From NCBI RefSeq assembly GCF_030817495.1, contig NZ_JAUSZK010000001.1, positions 1,178,001 to 1,242,000 on the forward strand: DNA of 64,000 nucleotides, in the 5' to 3' direction. Every line of letters starts with the position of its first letter. The first letter of the stretch is position 1. The translations under genes and the position numbers were made by a program. The notes under the pieces are model-generated. The model was not told the origin of the DNA. It was given only the letters and a program-made list of their open reading frames with translations, and did not search any database. This stretch comes from Streptomyces sp. V3I7 (GTDB taxonomy: Bacteria; Actinomycetota; Actinomycetes; Streptomycetales; Streptomycetaceae). This document shows, one piece after another, positions 1 to 8,557 of the stretch.

Positions 1-1003
1 CCGTCTCCGACCACCAGCGCACCAGCTTGGCGTAGTCGGCGAGGTCGTAGCCGATGTGCCAGTACACCTGCGGCACGATGTAGTCGATCCAGTGCTCACG
101 GACCCACTTGCGGGTGTCCGCGTGCAGGTCGTCGTACGTCTCCACGCCCGCCCGGGTGTCCGAGCCGCGCGCGTCGGTGCCGGCGTTGCGCCAGACCCCG
201 AACGGGCTGATCCCGAACTGGGTGCCGGGGCGGATCTTCTTGACGCGCGCGGCCGTCTCCCGCACCAACTGGTCGATGTTGTCGCGCCGCCAGGCCGCCC
301 GGTTCTCGAAGGAGCCGCCGTACGCGTCGAACGCGGCGTCGTCGTCGAAGCTCTGGCCGGCGACCGGGTACGGGTAGAAGTAGTCGTCGAAGTGGACGGC
401 GTCGACGGGGTAGCGCTCCACGGCGTCGAGCATCGCGTCCCGCACGAACGCGCGGACCTTCGGCAGGCCCGGGTTGTAGTAGAGCCGGCCGCCGAACCGG
501 ACCACCCAGTCCGGGTGCTTGCGGGCCGGATGGGAGGCGACGAGTTTCTTGAGGTCGGTGTGGTTGGCGATGCGGTAGGGGTTGAACCAGGCGTGCAGCT
601 GGAGCCCGCGCGCGTGCGCCTCCGCGACCGCGGTGCCGAGCGGATCCCAGCCGGGGGCCTTGCCCTGGGTGCCGGCGAGGTACTGAGACCACGGCTCGTG
701 CGACGAGGGCCACAGGGCGTCGGCGGTGGGCCGCACCTGGAGGATCACCGTGTTGAGCCGGAGGCGGACCGCCCGGTCGAGGTGGGCGATCAGCTCCTTG
801 CGCTGGGCGTCCGCGCTCAGCCCGGCCCGCGAGGGCCAGTCCCGGTTGCCGACGGTCGCGATCCACAGGCCCCGCATCTCCGCCGCGGCTGCCCGATCGT
901 CCTCCCACCGCCCCGCCGCTCCCGGCGCCGCCGCGGCTCCCGGCACGGTCGCCAGGATCGACAGCGCGGCCGTCGCGAAGGCCCGACGCGACACTCTTCC
1001 CAT
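1..1003 (-). CDS. Secreted family-10-like glycosyl hydrolase (GHL10/DUF187), 3' truncated
   Basis: The frame starts at ATG 1003 and runs off the left edge, so only about the first 334 residues are visible. The N-terminus (MGRVSRRAFAT followed by an Ala-rich hydrophobic stretch) is a twin-arginine type signal peptide, so the protein is probably exported by Tat; tatA and tatC lie at about 43-44 kb. After the signal come RGLWIATVGNRDWPS, LNTVILQVRPTADALWPS, LHAWFNPYR and VHFDDYFYPYP. These are hallmarks of the GHL10/DUF187 family of predicted TIM-barrel glycosidases acting on cell-wall or extracellular polysaccharide. The substrate cannot be told from sequence. The upstream neighbour hbd is divergent, across about 175 bp. 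Confidence 0.85.
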   Translation of the reverse strand, partial: MGRVSRRAFATAALSILATVPGAAAAPGAAGRWEDDRAAAAEMRGLWIATVGNRDWPSRAGLSADAQRKELIAHLDRAVRLRLNTVILQVRPTADALWPSSHEPWSQYLAGTQGKAPGWDPLGTAVAEAHARGLQLHAWFNPYRIANHTDLKKLVASHPARKHPDWVVRFGGRLYYNPGLPKVRAFVRDAMLDAVERYPVDAVHFDDYFYPYPVAGQSFDDDAAFDAYGGSFENRAAWRRDNIDQLVRETAARVKKIRPGTQFGISPFGVWRNAGTDARGSDTRAGVETYDDLHADTRKWVREHWIDYIVPQVYWHIGYDLADYAKLVRWWSET

Positions 1004-1177
1004 CCGCCACACACCCAATACGCTGCGGATCCGCACCGTCACGGATCGTCTCGCGCACCCAAGAATGCTCCTCCCCACGCGATCGATCATCGATACTTGG
1101 GGGTAACGTGCACGATCGGAGCAGGCCCCCGGACCGGGCGGGCCTGCCGGGAGCCGTAGAGCAGCGAAGGGGACGAT

Positions 1178-2038
1178 GTGACCGACATCGAGCGCGTCGG
1201 AGTCGTGGGCTGCGGCCAGATGGGAGCGGGCATCGCCGAGGTGTGCGCCCGCGCCGGTCTGGACGTGATGGTAGCCGAGACCACCGGCGAGGCCCTGGAG
1301 ATCGGCCGTACGCGGCTGTACAACTCCCTGGCCAAGGCTGCCGAGCGCGGCAAGATCACGGAGGAGGAGCGGGACGACGCGCAGGCGCGGCTCACCTTCA
1401 CCACCGACCTCGGCGAGTTCGCGGACCGTGACCTGGTGATCGAGGCCGTGGTCGAGAGCGAGGGCGTGAAGACGGAGATCTTCCAGGTCCTCGACCAGGT
1501 GGTGACCCGGCCGGACGCGATCCTGGCCTCCAACACCTCCTCCATCCCGCTGGTGAAGCTCGCGGTCGCCACCTCGCGCCCGGACCACGTCGTCGGCATC
1601 CACTTCTTCAACCCGGCCCCCGTGCAGCAGCTGGTCGAGCTGATCCCGGCGCTCACCACGTCCGAGGGCACGCTCAGCCGCGCCCAGATCTTCGCCGAGA
1701 AGCTCCTCGGCAAGCACGCCATCCGCGCCCAGGACCGCTCCGGCTTCGTGGTCAACGCGCTGCTGGTGCCCTACCTGCTGTCGGCGATCCGCATGTTCGA
1801 GTCGGGCATCGCGGGCCGCGAGGACATCGACAACGGCATGGAGATGGGCTGCGCCCACCCCATGGGCCCCCTGAAGCTCGCCGACCTCATCGGCCTGGAC
1901 ACCATCGCCTCCATCGCCAACTCGATGTACGAGGAGTACAAGGAGCCCCTGTACGCCGCCCCGCCGCTGCTCCAGCGCATGGTCGACGCGGGCCGGCTCG
2001 GCCGCAAGACGGGGTCGGGGTTCTACACGTACGCCTGA
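1178..2038 (+). CDS. 3-hydroxybutyryl-CoA / 3-hydroxyacyl-CoA dehydrogenase
   Basis: The 286-residue protein is the normal length for a monofunctional short-chain 3-hydroxyacyl-CoA dehydrogenase (PaaH/HbdA/FadB2 group). It should oxidise (S)-3-hydroxyacyl-CoA to 3-ketoacyl-CoA with NAD(P) in fatty-acid, butanoate or phenylacetate-type degradation. The N-terminal Rossmann motif is GCGQMGAG at residues 11-18. The catalytic His sits in GIHFFNPAP (His142), and the C-terminal helical domain contains GRKTGSGFYTY. Start GTG 1178 is preceded by GAAGGGGA, a good ribosome site. A strong hairpin follows the gene, suggesting a single-gene transcript. The exact acyl-chain preference is not visible. Confidence 0.93.
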   Translation: MTDIERVGVVGCGQMGAGIAEVCARAGLDVMVAETTGEALEIGRTRLYNSLAKAAERGKITEEERDDAQARLTFTTDLGEFADRDLVIEAVVESEGVKTEIFQVLDQVVTRPDAILASNTSSIPLVKLAVATSRPDHVVGIHFFNPAPVQQLVELIPALTTSEGTLSRAQIFAEKLLGKHAIRAQDRSGFVVNALLVPYLLSAIRMFESGIAGREDIDNGMEMGCAHPMGPLKLADLIGLDTIASIANSMYEEYKEPLYAAPPLLQRMVDAGRLGRKTGSGFYTYA

Positions 2039-2070
2039 GCAGGGCGCCCACGAGCACCCCGAGCGACAGC

Positions 2071-2108
2071 CCACGGGCCCGGCACCGAGAACGGTGCCGG
2101 GCCCGTGG
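2071..2108 (+). terminator. Hairpin terminator downstream of the hydroxyacyl-CoA dehydrogenase
   Basis: A perfect 16-bp inverted repeat (arms 2071-2086 and 2093-2108, loop GAGAAC) lies 33 bp after the stop codon. There is no long T tract, as is common in Streptomyces. Confidence 0.8.
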
Positions 2109-2247
2109 CATTCACACACCGGGTGCGCGCCGGGCACGCATATGCCCATCGCACACGCTCCCCATGCGCCCACCAGCAGGGTTGACTCCTGATGCGCATG
2201 TAAGGGACATGGAGTAATCAGGCTCGACTACAGAGAGGAGTGGACCC

Positions 2248-2505
2248 GTGACCGCCGAACCCGAGCGTCCCGAGGTCCATGGGGAACTCGCAGAGTTACG
2301 TCGCCGCCTCGACGTGGCGTACGCCCGTGTCGAGGGAGGACTGGCTCTGCTCAGTCATCGCACCGAGGAGACCGCCAAGGAACTGGACGAGCTGCACACC
2401 CGCATGCTCTCGGTGGAGCACACACGCTGGCCGCTGCCCTCCATCGCCGCTCTCACGGCCCTGGGCGCCCTGGTCGTCACGATCTGGCAGGCACTGGCTC
2501 ACTAG
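2248..2505 (+). CDS. Small coiled-coil single-pass membrane protein with a TTA codon
   Basis: The 85-residue protein is of unknown function. Residues 10-57 are charged and heptad-like (ELAELRRRLD, ETAKELDELHTRM), predicting a coiled coil. Residues 62-83 (LPSIAALTALGALVVTIWQAL) form one C-terminal membrane helix, so it is probably tail-anchored with its N-terminus in the cytoplasm. Start GTG 2248 has GAGAGGAG upstream. Codon 17 is TTA (2296-2298), a codon read only by the bldA tRNA in Streptomyces and rare in its genes, so translation may be developmentally gated. It stands alone, co-directional with the dehydrogenase but separated by a terminator. No homologous family is recognised by eye. 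Confidence 0.75.
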   Translation: MTAEPERPEVHGELAELRRRLDVAYARVEGGLALLSHRTEETAKELDELHTRMLSVEHTRWPLPSIAALTALGALVVTIWQALAH

Positions 2506-2529
2506 CCAGTTGGCCGCCGGCCACGGCCG

Positions 2530-3066
2530 CTAGCCCTCGGCGAGCCTGAGGTGATGCAGCATGAGGAGTGCGGCCGCCATGTTGGCGGCCGGGACCTCCC
2601 CCCTGGCGATCATGTCGGGGACCAGCTTGAGCGGGACCCACTCCCGGCGGTCCGACTCGAAGTCGTCCACGGGGTGACCCAGGTACTCGCCCTCCTCGGC
2701 CCAGTAGATGTGGTGCCGGGCGTCGGTGAGGCCGTTGGACGGCTCCACGCTCATGAGGTGGTGCAGGGGGCCCGGTCGCCACCCGGTCTCCTCCTCCAGT
2801 TCCCTGGCGGCCGCGGTGGCGATGTCCTCGCCGTCCTCGACGACGCCCGCGGCCAGTTCCCAGCCCCAGCTGTCCGTGATGAAGCGGTGGCGCCACAGGA
2901 GGAGGACCTCGTTGGCGTCGTTGACCACCGTGGCGACGGCGACGGGCCGCAGCCGGATGAGGAAGTGGTCGAGGTGCCGGCCGTCCGGCAGCTCGACGTC
3001 TGCCAGGTTGACGCTGAACCAGCGGTTTTCATACACAGTTTGTTCGCTCTGTTTCGTCCACTGCAC
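2530..3066 (-). CDS. NUDIX hydrolase
   Basis: The 178-residue protein has a perfect NUDIX box (G-x5-E-x7-REUxEExGU) at residues 74-96, with E80 and the REL-EEETGW helix as metal-binding residues. It probably hydrolyses a nucleoside diphosphate linked to another moiety; the ADP-ribose pyrophosphatase-like layout (PVAVATVVND strand, SVEPSNGLTDARHHIYWA) suggests a nucleotide-sugar or dinucleotide substrate, but this is inference. Start GTG 3066 is chosen because GGAAGG lies 10 nt upstream; the open frame extends to 3138 without a better ribosome site. The HTH/TPR regulator lies upstream on the same strand about 130 bp away, and the two are probably co-transcribed. Confidence 0.9.
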   Translation of the reverse strand: MQWTKQSEQTVYENRWFSVNLADVELPDGRHLDHFLIRLRPVAVATVVNDANEVLLLWRHRFITDSWGWELAAGVVEDGEDIATAAARELEEETGWRPGPLHHLMSVEPSNGLTDARHHIYWAEEGEYLGHPVDDFESDRREWVPLKLVPDMIARGEVPAANMAAALLMLHHLRLAEG

Positions 3067-3197
3067 GGTTCTGCCACCTTCCGACGAGTAAGTGGCAATA
3101 TCGCAGCAGCGGCACTTTCCGGCCAACAGCGTCTGCACGGCCGGTCGCGTCTGCAGGGCCGGGCACGTCGTTCACGATCCCGGTCGTACCGGCGGCC

Positions 3198-4538
3198 CTA
3201 CAGCGGTACGCGCAGTGCCCCGTCGATGAGTTCGGCGGCCTCGGCGGTGCCCGCGCAGCCGCTGCGCACCAGGTGTTCGCGCACCGCGCGGAGTCTGTCA
3301 CGCAGCCGCTGGGACTCCATTCCGCGGGCCTGTTCGGCCATCTGCACGGCCGTGGCCGCCGCGTTGTCGGCGTTGCCCTGGCGCAGTTCGATCGTGCTGA
3401 GCATGGCCAGCCGGTGCACCCGGCCCCGGTCGTGGGCGGGGTTGTCCACGGCCTCCGCGGCATGCTCCCGCGCCGCCGTGAGGTCACCGAGACTGAGCAA
3501 CGCCTCGGCCACCTGTACGTTGACGAGACCCGGCTGGACGTAACCGGTCTCGTCGGGTTCGTACCCGCGCCGGATGCGGTCGGCGGCCGTCTCGGCACGC
3601 CGGATGCAGGACAGGGCGCTCGTACCGTCGCCCAGGTGCGCGTACGCCTTGGCCTGCATCGCGTACAGGTCCGAGGCGAGGGCCGGGGTGATGTGCTTGC
3701 CCGCGGTGCGCAGCGCGGCCTCCGCGAAGGCGACGGCCTGGCGGAACTCCCGTAGGAACAAAGCTTGGTTGACGAGCAGCGCGATGACGTACGCCCCAAG
3801 TCCCCGGTCCGCGCTGGCCTTCGCGAGTCTGAGCGCCTGGTGGAAGTAGCGCTGGGCGAGCCCGTGGGCATCGGAGTCGTACGCGCAGATGCCGACGATC
3901 GCCACCAACCCGCCGGTAGCCCGGTGCAGTTGGCGTCCTGTCGCGTCGGTGTAGCTGCCGCGCAGCAGCGGGGCCGCCTCCGAGTTGAGGAAGCCGACGA
4001 TGCGGGTGCGCGTCGCGACGCCGCCCGTCTTGCGGTACATCTGCTCGTAGTGGGTACGGGCGGCGCGCAGCGTGTCGAGGTCGGCCGGGGTGACGTAGTG
4101 GTGGCCGCCGCGCGAGACGTCGACGTCCTCGGGCGGGTTCTCCCACTCCCATACGGGCATGACGGCCGGTGTGCCGGTCACGGCGGGGGCGCCGAGCACG
4201 TGCGGACGCTGCTGTTCGTCGGAGCGCCACAGCGCGGTGGCGCGCTCGACGAAGCCGGACAGCGAGGTGCCGTTAGGGGCCGACGGCTCACCCGGCACAC
4301 CGAGGCCGATGTCGTCGAGCGTGACGGGGCGTTGCAGCCGGCCGGCGAGCACCTCGCAGATCAGGTCGGGTACCTGGCCGCGCGGCCGCTGGCCCTTCAA
4401 CCAGCGTGCCACGGCGGTGTGTTCGTACCGCAGCGCGAGACCCCGCGCCCGCCCCGCCTGGTTGACGTGGGCGGCGAGACCGGCGTGCGAGACCCCGGCC
4501 TCGTCGAGGATCGCGTCGAGCAGAGTGTTGGGCTCCAT
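3198..4538 (-). CDS. HTH transcriptional regulator with TPR-like helical repeats
   Basis: The 446-residue protein begins with a Cro/C1-like helix-turn-helix region (AGLAAHVNQAGRARGLALRYEHTAVARWLKGQRP, about residues 18-55). From about residue 160 onward it is nearly all Ala/Leu-rich helical repeats typical of tetratricopeptide repeats (for example ALSCIRRAETAADRI, AEALLSLGDLTAAREHAAEAV). This architecture is shared by a large Streptomyces family of developmental and antibiotic regulators (NsdA-like). The TPR part would bind a peptide or partner protein. Start ATG 4538. It lies upstream of the NUDIX gene and downstream of a PP2C phosphatase, all on the minus strand. Target genes and ligand are unknown. 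Confidence 0.85.
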   Translation of the reverse strand: MEPNTLLDAILDEAGVSHAGLAAHVNQAGRARGLALRYEHTAVARWLKGQRPRGQVPDLICEVLAGRLQRPVTLDDIGLGVPGEPSAPNGTSLSGFVERATALWRSDEQQRPHVLGAPAVTGTPAVMPVWEWENPPEDVDVSRGGHHYVTPADLDTLRAARTHYEQMYRKTGGVATRTRIVGFLNSEAAPLLRGSYTDATGRQLHRATGGLVAIVGICAYDSDAHGLAQRYFHQALRLAKASADRGLGAYVIALLVNQALFLREFRQAVAFAEAALRTAGKHITPALASDLYAMQAKAYAHLGDGTSALSCIRRAETAADRIRRGYEPDETGYVQPGLVNVQVAEALLSLGDLTAAREHAAEAVDNPAHDRGRVHRLAMLSTIELRQGNADNAAATAVQMAEQARGMESQRLRDRLRAVREHLVRSGCAGTAEAAELIDGALRVPL

Positions 4539-4594
4539 GGATGCCCCCGGATGGCCTGATGCTCGTAGGTCCTGTCAGGGTAAAGGGTCCGGGT

Positions 4595-5764
4595 TCACAC
4601 GGGGTGTGAACGCAGTACGCGAAGCCGTGCCGTGCGCGCGCTGTCGCGGAGCGTGCGGCGGCCGGTTGACTGAACTGCCTCGAAAGAGGGCGGCCGGGCC
4701 ACCGGCTCCCCCTCGCAACACTCCGTGGCCCGGCCGTCGGCGCCCTGCCCGCGCGCGCCCCAAGTCGACTGGTACCGCCGCTCGTTGCGCAGGACGAGGA
4801 GGGCGGTGTCGTCCGTCGGCCGGCCGCGCGTATGGCGGCGCAGGGTGGCCAGCACCGAGCGCAGGACCGACTGCGGCGACACCGGCAGATCACGGGCCGC
4901 CTCCGCGAGGGCGACCGGCAGCCGGAAGAAGTCGCCGTGGGCGTCCCGCGCGTCCTCCGCGCCGTCCGTGTACAGGACCAGGAGGTCGTCGGGCAGCAAC
5001 GGGCCGCAGCGTACGGCGTCCAGGCCGGCCGGCAGCGGGAACGGGCCCAGCGGGGGCAGGTGTTCCTCCGCCGCGAGCGGCTCGACCCCGTCGGCCCGGA
5101 CCCGATACGGCCATGGATGGCCGCAGTTGAGGGCGTGGACCTCGCCGTCTCTGCCCACCTCCAGCAGCAGGACGGTGACGAACTCCTCGGCGACCGGGCT
5201 GTCCGGCGCGAGGCCGGTCGACGGGTGCTCGGCGCGGGCCCGTTCGCGCAGATGGCGGTCGAGGGCGCGCTCCAGGCGGCGCAGGACGCCGCCGAGGTCG
5301 GGCTCGTCGTGGACGGCCTCGCGGAAGCTGCCGAGCACGGCGGCGGCCGTGGCCAGCGCGGCCAGCCCGTGGCCGCGTACGTCGCCCATCACCACCCGTA
5401 CGCCGTGCTCGGTGGCGACCGCCTCGTACAGGTCGCCGCCGATGTCCGCGCCGCGGTCGGCGGACAACTGCGCGGCGGCGACGGCGAGTCCGTCGAGGCG
5501 CGCGGGCGGCGGCCGCAGCAGCACGCGCTGGGCGGCGTCGGCGACCCGGCGCACCTGCCTCAACTCCCGTAGCAGCAGCCAGCGGATGTGGAGCACGAGT
5601 CCGGTGCCGACCGCGAAGAACACGGCGCTGGTGGCGATCCGGGCACCCAGCCCGTTCTGCTGGGCGAGCGGGCAGCCCAGCTTGTACACGACGGCCACGC
5701 CACCCCAGACCGTAGGCAGCCCCAGGGTGAGGGCGGGCCGCGCCCGTGCCGTGATCCGGATCAT
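4595..5764 (-). CDS. Membrane-anchored PP2C/SpoIIE-type serine phosphatase
   Basis: The 389-residue protein has an N-terminal hydrophobic part with two membrane segments (LTLGLPTVWGGVAVVYKLG and ATSAVFFAVGTGLVLHIRW). The rest is a PP2C-like SpoIIE domain with metal-binding aspartates in GADIGGDLYEAV, VVMGDVRGHG, LLVLYTDGAEDARD and GRPTDDTALLVL. Proteins of this type (RsbU-like) dephosphorylate anti-anti-sigma factors, so a role in sigma-factor partner switching is likely but not shown. ATG 5764 is preferred over the more upstream frame start because the pheT terminator at 5796-5833 would otherwise lie in the coding region. The C-terminal tail (about 50 residues) is Arg/Ser-rich and low complexity. 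Confidence 0.85.
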   Translation of the reverse strand: MIRITARARPALTLGLPTVWGGVAVVYKLGCPLAQQNGLGARIATSAVFFAVGTGLVLHIRWLLLRELRQVRRVADAAQRVLLRPPPARLDGLAVAAAQLSADRGADIGGDLYEAVATEHGVRVVMGDVRGHGLAALATAAAVLGSFREAVHDEPDLGGVLRRLERALDRHLRERARAEHPSTGLAPDSPVAEEFVTVLLLEVGRDGEVHALNCGHPWPYRVRADGVEPLAAEEHLPPLGPFPLPAGLDAVRCGPLLPDDLLVLYTDGAEDARDAHGDFFRLPVALAEAARDLPVSPQSVLRSVLATLRRHTRGRPTDDTALLVLRNERRYQSTWGARGQGADGRATECCEGEPVARPPSFEAVQSTGRRTLRDSARTARLRVLRSHPV

Positions 5765-5795
5765 GCCGATGCCACCCCACAGAGGGCCAGACAAA

Positions 5796-5833
5796 ACAGA
5801 CGGACCGGCCCCGAAAGGCCGGTCCGATTCTGT
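5796..5833 (-). terminator. Intrinsic terminator of the pheST operon
   Basis: The arms CGGACCGGCC / GGCCGGTCCG (5801-5810, 5817-5826) pair perfectly around a 6-nt loop and extend through ACAGA/TCTGT with a 2-nt bulge. Read on the minus strand, the hairpin is followed by TCTGTTTTGTC. It sits between pheT and the downstream phosphatase gene. Confidence 0.8.
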
Positions 5834-5935
5834 CCACTCCATGCCCCGCGAGGGCCATGCCCGCCGGAAGTTGCCACCCGAACGAGTGAGACTCCGTCAG
5901 CTAGCCCGCATTTATGCAGCTGACAGCAGGGCAAC

Positions 5936-5990
5936 TCACCTAGGGGCGAGGGGAACTGCGCGACCAGCCACGAACAACCCGCAGCCGGTA
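5936..5990. repeat. Copy of a dispersed Streptomyces intergenic repeat downstream of pheT
   Basis: The segment around TAGGGGCGAGGGGAACTGCG, followed by CGACCAGCCACGAACAACCC, strongly resembles a short sequence I recall from many Streptomyces intergenic regions. CTGCG and CGCAG arms at 5956-5960 and 5980-5984 can pair. The function of the family is unknown. Only one copy is in this window, so the identification rests on memory. Confidence 0.5.
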
Positions 5991-6013
5991 AACAGCACAG
6001 TCCCCCACGACGA

Positions 6014-8557
6014 TCAGCCCCTGAGGACCGCTCCCGTGCGCTCCCCGGCAAGGGCGACCGCCGCATCCCGAGCCGCCGAAGCCTCATCCACGGTCAGCGT
6101 CCGGTCACCCGCCCGGAAGCGGAGCGCGTACGCCAGCGACTTCTTGCCGTCACCGAGCTGCTCGGCGTTCTCGTAGACGTCGAACAGACGGATGGACTCC
6201 AGGAGTTCACCCGCGCCCTCGCGCAGCGCGGCCTCGACGTCGGTGTGCGGCACGAACTGGTCGACGACCAGGGCGACGTCCTGCGTGGCGACCGGGAACG
6301 AGGAGATGCTCGGGGCCTGCGGGACCCCGTCACCGGCCTGTTCCAGGGCGTCCAGGTCCAGCTCCATCGCCGCGGTGCGCGCGGGCAGGTGCAGGGCCTT
6401 GAGCACGCGCGGGTGCAGCTCGCCGGCGTGGCCGACGACGCGCTCGGTGCCGTCGACGACGATCGCCAGCTCGGCGCACCGGCCTGGGTGCCAGGGGCCG
6501 TACTGGCCCTTGCGCACGATCAGTTCGGCGCCCGCCTCGGCGGCGACGTTCCGCGCGGCCTCGACCGCGTCGGCCCAGTCGGCCGGACGGCCCTTGCCCC
6601 ACCAGCCGGCCTGCTCGCGGGCGCCCGCGAGGACGACGGCGACGTGGCGCGGCTGCTCGGGCAGCGCGGCGTTCAGCGCGGCGATCTCCTCGTCGGTCGG
6701 GCGGCGGTCGACGGGCAGATGCCCGGCGACGCGCTGCTCCTCGCGCGGGAGGAAGACCAGACCGGTCTCGAAGAGGGCCAGGTCGTGCGAGCCGCGGCCG
6801 TCGTTGCGGCGCAGCGCGCCGAGCAGGCCCGGCAGCAGCGACGTACGAAGCGCGGGCTCCTCGTCGTTGAGCGGGTTGGTCAGCTTGACGACGCGGCGGG
6901 CCGGGTCGTCGGCCGCGAGGCCCAACTGGTCGAAGACCTGCTCGCTGACGAACGGGTAGTTCGGCGCCTCGACGTAACCCGCACCGGCCAGCGCGCGGCC
7001 GACACGGCGGTGCAGCCGCTGGCGGTCGGTCAGACCGCGGCCCGAGGGAAGCTTGGGCAGCGTCGAGGGCAGGTTCTCGTAGCCCTCCAGCCGGATGACC
7101 TCTTCGGCCAGGTCGTTGGGCTCGACGAGGTCGGGACGCCAGGACGGGACGGTGACGGTCAGCTCGTCCTGCCCGTACACGTCGCAGCCGATCTCCTGCA
7201 GCCGCCGGACGACGACCTCACGGCCGTACTCGACGCCCGCGACCGTGTCCGGGTGGTCGGCCGCCATGGTGAGGGTGTGCGGCTCGGACGGCGTGCTGAC
7301 CTGGGTGACCCCGGCCTCGGCGCTGCCGCCCGCGAGCAGCACCAGCAGGTCGGCGGTGCGCTGCGCCGCGGCGGCGGCCGCCTCCGGGTCGACACCGCGC
7401 TCGAAGCGGCGGGACGCCTCCGACGACAGCTTGTGCCGGCGGGCGGTGCGCGCGATCGCGACCTGGTCGAAGTGGGCGGCCTCGATGACCACGTCGGTCG
7501 TGGCGTTCTCGAGGTCGTCGTGGTCGGCGATCTCGGTGTTGGCGCCGCCCATCACACCCGCGAGGCCGATCGGGCCGCGCTCGTCGGTGATCACCAGGTC
7601 CTCGGCGTGCAGCTTGCGCGTGACACCGTCGAGGGTGACGAGCTTCTCGCCCTCGCGGGCGCGGCGCACGCCGATGGTGCCCTGGACCAGGTTCCGGTCA
7701 TAGGCGTGCAGCGGCTGACCGAGCTCCATCATCACGTAGTTGGTGATGTCGACGGCGAGCGAGATCGGGCGCATGCCGACCTTCTGCAGCCGGCGCTGGA
7801 GCCAGATCGGGGAGCGCGCCTCGGGGCTCAGACCGGTGACCGTACGGGCCGTGAAACGGTCGCAGCCGGCGGGGTCCAGGACCTCGACCGGGTAGCCGTA
7901 CTCGTTCGGGGCCGGTACGTCGATCAGGGCCGGGTCGCGCAGCGGCAGGCCGTAGGCGATGGCGGTCTCGCGGGCGACGCCGCGGATGGACAGACAGTCG
8001 CCGCGGTTGGCGGTGACGGCGATGTCCAGGACCTCGTCGACCAGCTCAAGCAGCTCGATGGCGTCCTTGCCGACCTCGGTCTCCGGCGGCAGCACGATGA
8101 TGCCGTGGCTGCCGTCGTCGCCCATGCCCAGCTCGTCGCCGGAGCAGATCATGCCGTGCGAGACCTTGCCGTAGGTCTTGCGCGAGGCGATCGAGAAGCC
8201 GCCGGGCAGCGTGGCGCCCGGCAGGACCACGACGACCTTGTCGCCGACGGCGAAGTTGCGGGCGCCGCAGACGATCTCCTGGGGCTCACCGGTGCCTCCC
8301 CCAGTGCCGAAAGCCTGGGAGGTGCCCCCAGCCATGCCCACGTCGACGGTGCAGAAGCGGATCGGCTTCTTGAAGCCCTCCAGCTCCTCGATGGTCAGCA
8401 CCTGGCCGACGACGAGCGGCCCCTTGAGGTCGGCGCCGAGCTGCTCCACGGTCTCGACCTCGAGGCCTGCCTCGATGAGCTTGGCCTGGACGTCACGGCC
8501 GGTCTCCGTCGCCGGCAGGTCGACGTACTCCCGCAGCCAAGAAAGCGGGACCCGCAT
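6014..8557 (-). CDS. pheT: Phenylalanine--tRNA ligase beta subunit
   Basis: The 847-residue protein is the beta subunit of the heterotetrameric phenylalanyl-tRNA synthetase. It holds the N-terminal tRNA-binding/EMAP-like domain (about residues 40-155), the B3/B4 editing domain (about 215-390), the B5 domain (about 410-480) and the C-terminal anticodon-binding FDX-ACB domain (from [16 protein letters not shown] to the end). The start overlaps the pheS stop (TGATG), implying translational coupling. One oddity: residues about 75-88 ([14 protein letters not shown]) look like an in-frame insertion encoded by a short GC-rich repeat at 8291-8330, inside the otherwise conserved VDVG...[15 protein letters not shown] segment. 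The protein is correspondingly a little long for the family. Confidence 0.97.
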   Translation of the reverse strand: MRVPLSWLREYVDLPATETGRDVQAKLIEAGLEVETVEQLGADLKGPLVVGQVLTIEELEGFKKPIRFCTVDVGMAGGTSQAFGTGGGTGEPQEIVCGARNFAVGDKVVVVLPGATLPGGFSIASRKTYGKVSHGMICSGDELGMGDDGSHGIIVLPPETEVGKDAIELLELVDEVLDIAVTANRGDCLSIRGVARETAIAYGLPLRDPALIDVPAPNEYGYPVEVLDPAGCDRFTARTVTGLSPEARSPIWLQRRLQKVGMRPISLAVDITNYVMMELGQPLHAYDRNLVQGTIGVRRAREGEKLVTLDGVTRKLHAEDLVITDERGPIGLAGVMGGANTEIADHDDLENATTDVVIEAAHFDQVAIARTARRHKLSSEASRRFERGVDPEAAAAAAQRTADLLVLLAGGSAEAGVTQVSTPSEPHTLTMAADHPDTVAGVEYGREVVVRRLQEIGCDVYGQDELTVTVPSWRPDLVEPNDLAEEVIRLEGYENLPSTLPKLPSGRGLTDRQRLHRRVGRALAGAGYVEAPNYPFVSEQVFDQLGLAADDPARRVVKLTNPLNDEEPALRTSLLPGLLGALRRNDGRGSHDLALFETGLVFLPREEQRVAGHLPVDRRPTDEEIAALNAALPEQPRHVAVVLAGAREQAGWWGKGRPADWADAVEAARNVAAEAGAELIVRKGQYGPWHPGRCAELAIVVDGTERVVGHAGELHPRVLKALHLPARTAAMELDLDALEQAGDGVPQAPSISSFPVATQDVALVVDQFVPHTDVEAALREGAGELLESIRLFDVYENAEQLGDGKKSLAYALRFRAGDRTLTVDEASAARDAAVALAGERTGAVLRG
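8291..8330. repeat. Short palindromic repeat inserted in frame in pheT
   Basis: The 40-bp segment GGTGCCTCCCCCAGTGCCGA, followed by AAGCCTGGGAGGTGCCCCCA, has imperfect inverted arms (CCTCCCcCAG / CTGGGAGG) around GCCGAAAGC. It interrupts a stretch that is continuous in PheT proteins as I know them. It looks like a REP-like Streptomyces element and adds about 13-14 codons without breaking the frame. Confidence 0.55.
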
